Positions 3,163 to 6,105 of a stretch of 6,105 nucleotides of DNA are shown here, in pieces (positions within the stretch are counted from its first letter, which is position 1; each line of letters opens with the position of its first letter). Origin of the DNA: an uncultured Collinsella sp. GTDB taxonomy: Bacteria; Actinomycetota; Coriobacteriia; Coriobacteriales; Coriobacteriaceae. The stretch spans positions 1 through 6,105 of the forward strand of contig UQMU01000059.1 of the NCBI GenBank assembly GCA_900542305.1. The letters are read 5' to 3'. Under the pieces are notes generated by a model that saw only the letters and a list, made by a program, of their open reading frames with translations, was not told where the DNA came from and searched no databases. The translations under genes and the position numbers were made by a program.

Positions 3163-5931
3163 ATGCTGATGCTCAAAACCGTCACGGTACTCGAAGCCAT
3201 CTCCAAGCGCCGCCGCACGGCGCGCCCTGCCGCTCATACCGGCCTGTCCAAGAACACCATATTCGCCGCCACCCATAGTGCCGAGGACGCCCTCGTACTG
3301 CTTGACGCCACGGCAAACGGCCTCACCGTCGAGCAGGCAACTGAGCGCCTGAACGCCGTCGGCCCCAACACCATCGAGGCAACGACCAAAACGCTCGCCC
3401 GCCGCATCGCCGACGCGTTCATCGATCCCTTCGCCGGCATCCTCGCCGCGCTCGCGCTGGTCTCGCTCTACATCGACGTGCTCGCCGTGCCCGAACCGCA
3501 GCGCGACCCCTCCACGGTCATCGTCATCGGCACCATGCTGCTGGTATCGGGCGGCATGAAGTTAATCCAGGAAGCCCGCAGCGGCAATGCGGCAGAGGCC
3601 CTCAAGGACCTGGTCTCCAACACTTGCACCGCCCTGCGCGACGGCGGGCGCATCGAGATCCCCTTCGACGAGCTCGTCCCCGGCGATGTAATCCGCCTCT
3701 CTGCCGGCGATATGGTGCCAGCAGACGCCCGCATCATCACCGCGCGCGACCTGTTTGTGATCGAGTCCGCACTCACCGGCGAGAGCGAGGCCGTCGAGAA
3801 GACCACCGCCGTCACCGTCGTCGAGGGCGCCGACGGCTCCGCACTGCCACTCTCTGCCTGCAAGAACATCGTCTTTACCGGCACCTCCGTGCAAAACGGC
3901 GCCGCCATGGCGCTTGTCGTTGCCACCGGCTCGGACACCTACCTGGGCGGCATCGCCAAGATGCTCAACGGGCGCGGCGAAAAAAGCGCGTTTGACCGCG
4001 GCGTCTCGAGCGTCTCCATGCTGCTGGTGCGCCTGATGCTCGTTATGGCGCCGGCCGTCTTTGCCATCAACGCCGCCACCAAGGGCAACGTCATCGACGC
4101 GCTGCTGTTCGCCACGAGCGTGGCCGTGGGCATCACGCCGCAGATGCTTCCCGTCATCGTGACCACGAGCCTGTCGCAGGGCGCCAAGGACCTCGCCCGT
4201 CGCCAGGTTATCGTCAAGGAGCTGCCGGCGATTCAAAACCTCGGAGCGATGGACGTCCTGTGCTGCGACAAGACCGGCACCCTCACCGAAGACCGCATCG
4301 TGCTCGAGCGCTACCTCAACACCGATGGCAACGAGGACGCGCGCGTGCTGCGCCATGCGTTTTTGAACAGCTTCTTCCAGACCGGCCTCAAAAATCTTAT
4401 CGACCTGGCCGTAATCGACCGTGCCGATGTGACACCCTCGACCGTCGCACCCGATTCCATGCTGGGCCAGAGTCTGCGCGACCGCTATACCAAGGTCGAC
4501 GAGGTTCCCTTCGATTTCTCGCGCCGTCGCCTGAGCGTAGTTGTCGCCGACGCCCAAGGCAAAACCCAGATGGTTACCAAGGGCGCTGCCGAGGAAATGC
4601 TCGAGATCTGCTCCTTTGTCGAGATCGATGGCATCGCTCAGCCGCTCACCGACGAGAAGCTCGCCCAGATTCGCAAGCAGATCGCCGGACTTAACGCCGA
4701 GGGCCTACGCGTAATTGCCGTGGCGCAGAAGACCAATCCGCGCTGCGTGGGCGAGTTTGGCATCGCCGACGAGTGCGACATGGTGCTGATGGGCTTTTTG
4801 GCCTTCCTCGATCCGCCCAAAGCAAGTGCCGCGGGCGCCGTCGCCACCCTCGAGGCCAAGGGCGTGGCGGTCAAGGTCCTAACCGGCGACAACGACCGCG
4901 TCGCCGCCACCGTCTGCGAGCAGATTGGTATCGATGCGAGCAACGTCTTGCTCGGCTCCGAGATCGATACGCTCGATGACGCCGAACTTGCCGAGCGCGC
5001 CGAGAAAACCCACCTCTTCGCCAAGCTCTCGCCGCTGCAGAAGGCGCGCCTGGTACGTGTCATGCGCGAGATGCTCGACCGCACCGTGGGCTTTATGGGC
5101 GACGGCATCAACGACGCCGCCGCCATGCGTGCGAGCGATTGCGGCATCTCGGTCGATTCGGCCGTCGATATTGCCAAGGAATCCGCCGATATCATCTTGC
5201 TTCAGAAGGACCTGGGCGTGCTCGAGCGCGGCATCATCGAAGGCCGCCGCACTTACGGCAACCTGCTCAAGTACCTCAAGACCACGGTGAGCTCCAACTT
5301 TGGCAACGTGCTGTCCGTGACCGTCGCGAGCCTGTTCTTGCCGTTTTTGCCCATGAGCGCCCTGCAGCTGGTACTGCTGTCGCTGGTCTACGAGATCGTG
5401 TGCATCGCACTGCCGTGGGACACCGTCGATGACGCCTGGACTGCCCGCCCGCGTGCCTGGGACGCCGCGTCCATCAAGGGCTTTATGCTCGAGCTGGGCC
5501 CCGTGAGCTCGCTGTTTGACATCGTGACCTTCGCCGCGCTCTTCTTTGTCGTGTGCCCCGCCGCCGTGGACGCAAGCTGGTCCGAGCTTGCCGCTGCGGG
5601 CGACGTCACGGGTATGGCGACCTTTGCTGCGCTCTTCCAGAGCGGCTGGTTTGTCGAGTCCATGTGGTCGCAGACACTCGTGGTCCACATGTTGCGCTCC
5701 CCGCATCTGCCGAGCCCGCGCGACCACGCCGCGCCCGCATTGTGCGTTCTTACCGTGCTGGGCCTGGCGCTCGTCACCTGGCTGCCGGCAAGCCCCATCG
5801 CCGATGCGCTCGGCCTCATGCCGCTGCCCACGAGCTTTTTTGGGCTGCTCATTGGCATCGTTACCGCCTATATCGCGCTCACCCAGCTGGCAAAGCGCCG
5901 CTACATTGCCCGCCACGGCGAGCTGCTGTAG
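3163..5931 (+). CDS. mgtA: Mg2+-importing P-type ATPase (type IIIB, MgtA/MgtB family)
   Basis: This membrane pump uses ATP to bring Mg2+ into the cell. P-type hallmarks appear in order: TGES at 205-208 (actuator), DKTGTLTED starting at the phosphorylated Asp369, KGA at 473-475 (nucleotide domain), TGD at 574-576 and GDGIND at 646-651. About ten membrane segments are expected: two near 86-135, M3-M4 near 283-338 around ITPQMLP, and six after residue 700 (near 707-727, 732-750, 774-796, 820-846, 858-878, 891-912). The C-terminal stretch FQSGWFV (825-831) followed by SQTLVVHM is characteristic of MgtA/MgtB and separates it from Ca2+ and Na+/K+ pumps. Length (922) is close to the roughly 900 of enterobacterial MgtA. 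Compared with those, as I recall them, M4 has Gln327 in place of Glu, and M6 reads VYEIVCIALPWD in place of a YD-containing form. Expression is probably set by the leader at 2891-3162. The gene stands alone, divergent from pyrE, with no visible terminator after it. Confidence 0.95.
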   Translation: MLMLKTVTVLEAISKRRRTARPAAHTGLSKNTIFAATHSAEDALVLLDATANGLTVEQATERLNAVGPNTIEATTKTLARRIADAFIDPFAGILAALALVSLYIDVLAVPEPQRDPSTVIVIGTMLLVSGGMKLIQEARSGNAAEALKDLVSNTCTALRDGGRIEIPFDELVPGDVIRLSAGDMVPADARIITARDLFVIESALTGESEAVEKTTAVTVVEGADGSALPLSACKNIVFTGTSVQNGAAMALVVATGSDTYLGGIAKMLNGRGEKSAFDRGVSSVSMLLVRLMLVMAPAVFAINAATKGNVIDALLFATSVAVGITPQMLPVIVTTSLSQGAKDLARRQVIVKELPAIQNLGAMDVLCCDKTGTLTEDRIVLERYLNTDGNEDARVLRHAFLNSFFQTGLKNLIDLAVIDRADVTPSTVAPDSMLGQSLRDRYTKVDEVPFDFSRRRLSVVVADAQGKTQMVTKGAAEEMLEICSFVEIDGIAQPLTDEKLAQIRKQIAGLNAEGLRVIAVAQKTNPRCVGEFGIADECDMVLMGFLAFLDPPKASAAGAVATLEAKGVAVKVLTGDNDRVAATVCEQIGIDASNVLLGSEIDTLDDAELAERAEKTHLFAKLSPLQKARLVRVMREMLDRTVGFMGDGINDAAAMRASDCGISVDSAVDIAKESADIILLQKDLGVLERGIIEGRRTYGNLLKYLKTTVSSNFGNVLSVTVASLFLPFLPMSALQLVLLSLVYEIVCIALPWDTVDDAWTARPRAWDAASIKGFMLELGPVSSLFDIVTFAALFFVVCPAAVDASWSELAAAGDVTGMATFAALFQSGWFVESMWSQTLVVHMLRSPHLPSPRDHAAPALCVLTVLGLALVTWLPASPIADALGLMPLPTSFFGLLIGIVTAYIALTQLAKRRYIARHGELL

Positions 5932-6023
5932 CAAGTAGGCGGAAAACACCCTGCCAGCTGCCGTTGCCACTACCACAGCTGCCAACGCCGCTGCCGTTGC
6001 CTCTGCCGCCGCCGCAGTCTATC

Positions 6024-6061
6024 CCCCCAGCAGTTGCGGTGAAATAGTTCCTGTTTGGGGG
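6024..6061. repeat. Hairpin with a 26-nt loop downstream of mgtA
   Basis: CCCCCA at 6024-6029 pairs with TGGGGG at 6056-6061. The loop (6030-6055) is nearly the same length as those of the fic-flanking repeats but unrelated in sequence. There is no T-run on either side. It may be the stem of another dispersed palindrome; with one copy here this cannot be tested. Confidence 0.35.
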
Positions 6062-6073
6062 TGCGGACGATTT

Positions 6074-6100
6074 CTTGGACCGCGCCTAGGCGTATCCAAG
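6074..6100. repeat. Nested dyad near the window end
   Basis: CTTGGA at 6074-6079 pairs with TCCAAG at 6095-6100, enclosing the perfect 10-bp palindrome CGCCTAGGCG at 6083-6092. It could be an operator of a gene beyond the window edge or part of a repeat. Nothing else constrains its role. Confidence 0.35.
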
Positions 6101-6105
6101 CTTCC

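Larger units (their letters stand above)
5932..6105. other. GCC-rich low-complexity region after mgtA
   Basis: No gene is supported. GCTGCCGTTGCC occurs at 5957-5968 and 5990-6001, a period of 33 within a GCC/GCT-rich run. One plus-strand frame through it reads as an Ala-rich string and stays open to the window end, but it has no start codon with a ribosome site. No intrinsic terminator for mgtA is visible. The two dyads listed separately occupy the rest. Confidence 0.5.

Noticed and set aside
2931..3218. Minus-strand frame across the mgtA leader (95 codons)
   Set aside because: It starts inside mgtA without a ribosome site and runs antisense to the structured leader; the plus-strand short ORF with AGGAGG explains the region better.
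3562..4557. Second long minus-strand open frame (331 codons) opposite mgtA
   Set aside because: Same cause: a shadow frame produced by high-GC codon use on the plus strand; the His/Gly/Asp-rich product matches no family I know.
4879..5985. Long minus-strand open frame (368 codons) opposite mgtA
   Set aside because: It is antisense to a clearly coding, motif-rich ATPase with strong third-position GC, which creates long open shadows; its composition is unlike a real protein and no ribosome site is present.

Overview
The window holds three well-supported protein genes separated by intergenic DNA rich in dyads and short repeats. GC content is high in pyrE and mgtA, and the third codon position is mostly G or C. 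Genes use strong GGAGG-type ribosome binding sites. This, together with the look of the proteins, fits a high-GC gut actinobacterium of the Coriobacteriia, with Collinsella my best guess. That assignment rests on recognition only and was not tested.

Layout. Positions 1-519 carry no convincing gene: a weak open frame on the minus strand, two dyads, and then an AT-rich promoter/operator region directly before a plus-strand Fic-family gene (520-1704). The Fic protein has an N-terminal inhibitory motif, a perfect Fic core and a C-terminal winged helix. Two copies of one hairpin repeat, with identical 28-nt loop length and the same orientation, bracket the gene at 301-352 and 1731-1794. Between the second copy and pyrE lie a 24-nt tandem repeat and a bidirectional terminator (1931-1973), placed where fic (plus) and pyrE (minus) converge.

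pyrE (2042-2725, minus) encodes orotate phosphoribosyltransferase. It is divergent from mgtA (3163-5931, plus), a 922-residue P-type Mg2+ importer ATPase. The 437 bp between the two starts are the most interesting part of the window. They contain a promoter whose -35 box lies in a 12-bp palindrome, a 12-bp element repeated in both divergent leaders, a 23-codon leader ORF with an excellent Shine-Dalgarno, and a long-range helix (19 of 20 positions paired) joining the leader ORF to a U-rich segment just before mgtA. A C-rich, G-poor stretch lies between the arms. I infer a translation-coupled control leader for mgtA, analogous in logic to enterobacterial mgtL-mgtA but unrelated in sequence, and not recognisable to me as an M-box riboswitch.

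Downstream of mgtA (5932-6105) there is only GCC-rich low-complexity DNA and two further dyads; no gene or clear terminator is visible. The three genes do not form a pathway. What connects the window functionally is control at the promoters: probable autoregulation of fic and leader control of mgtA.
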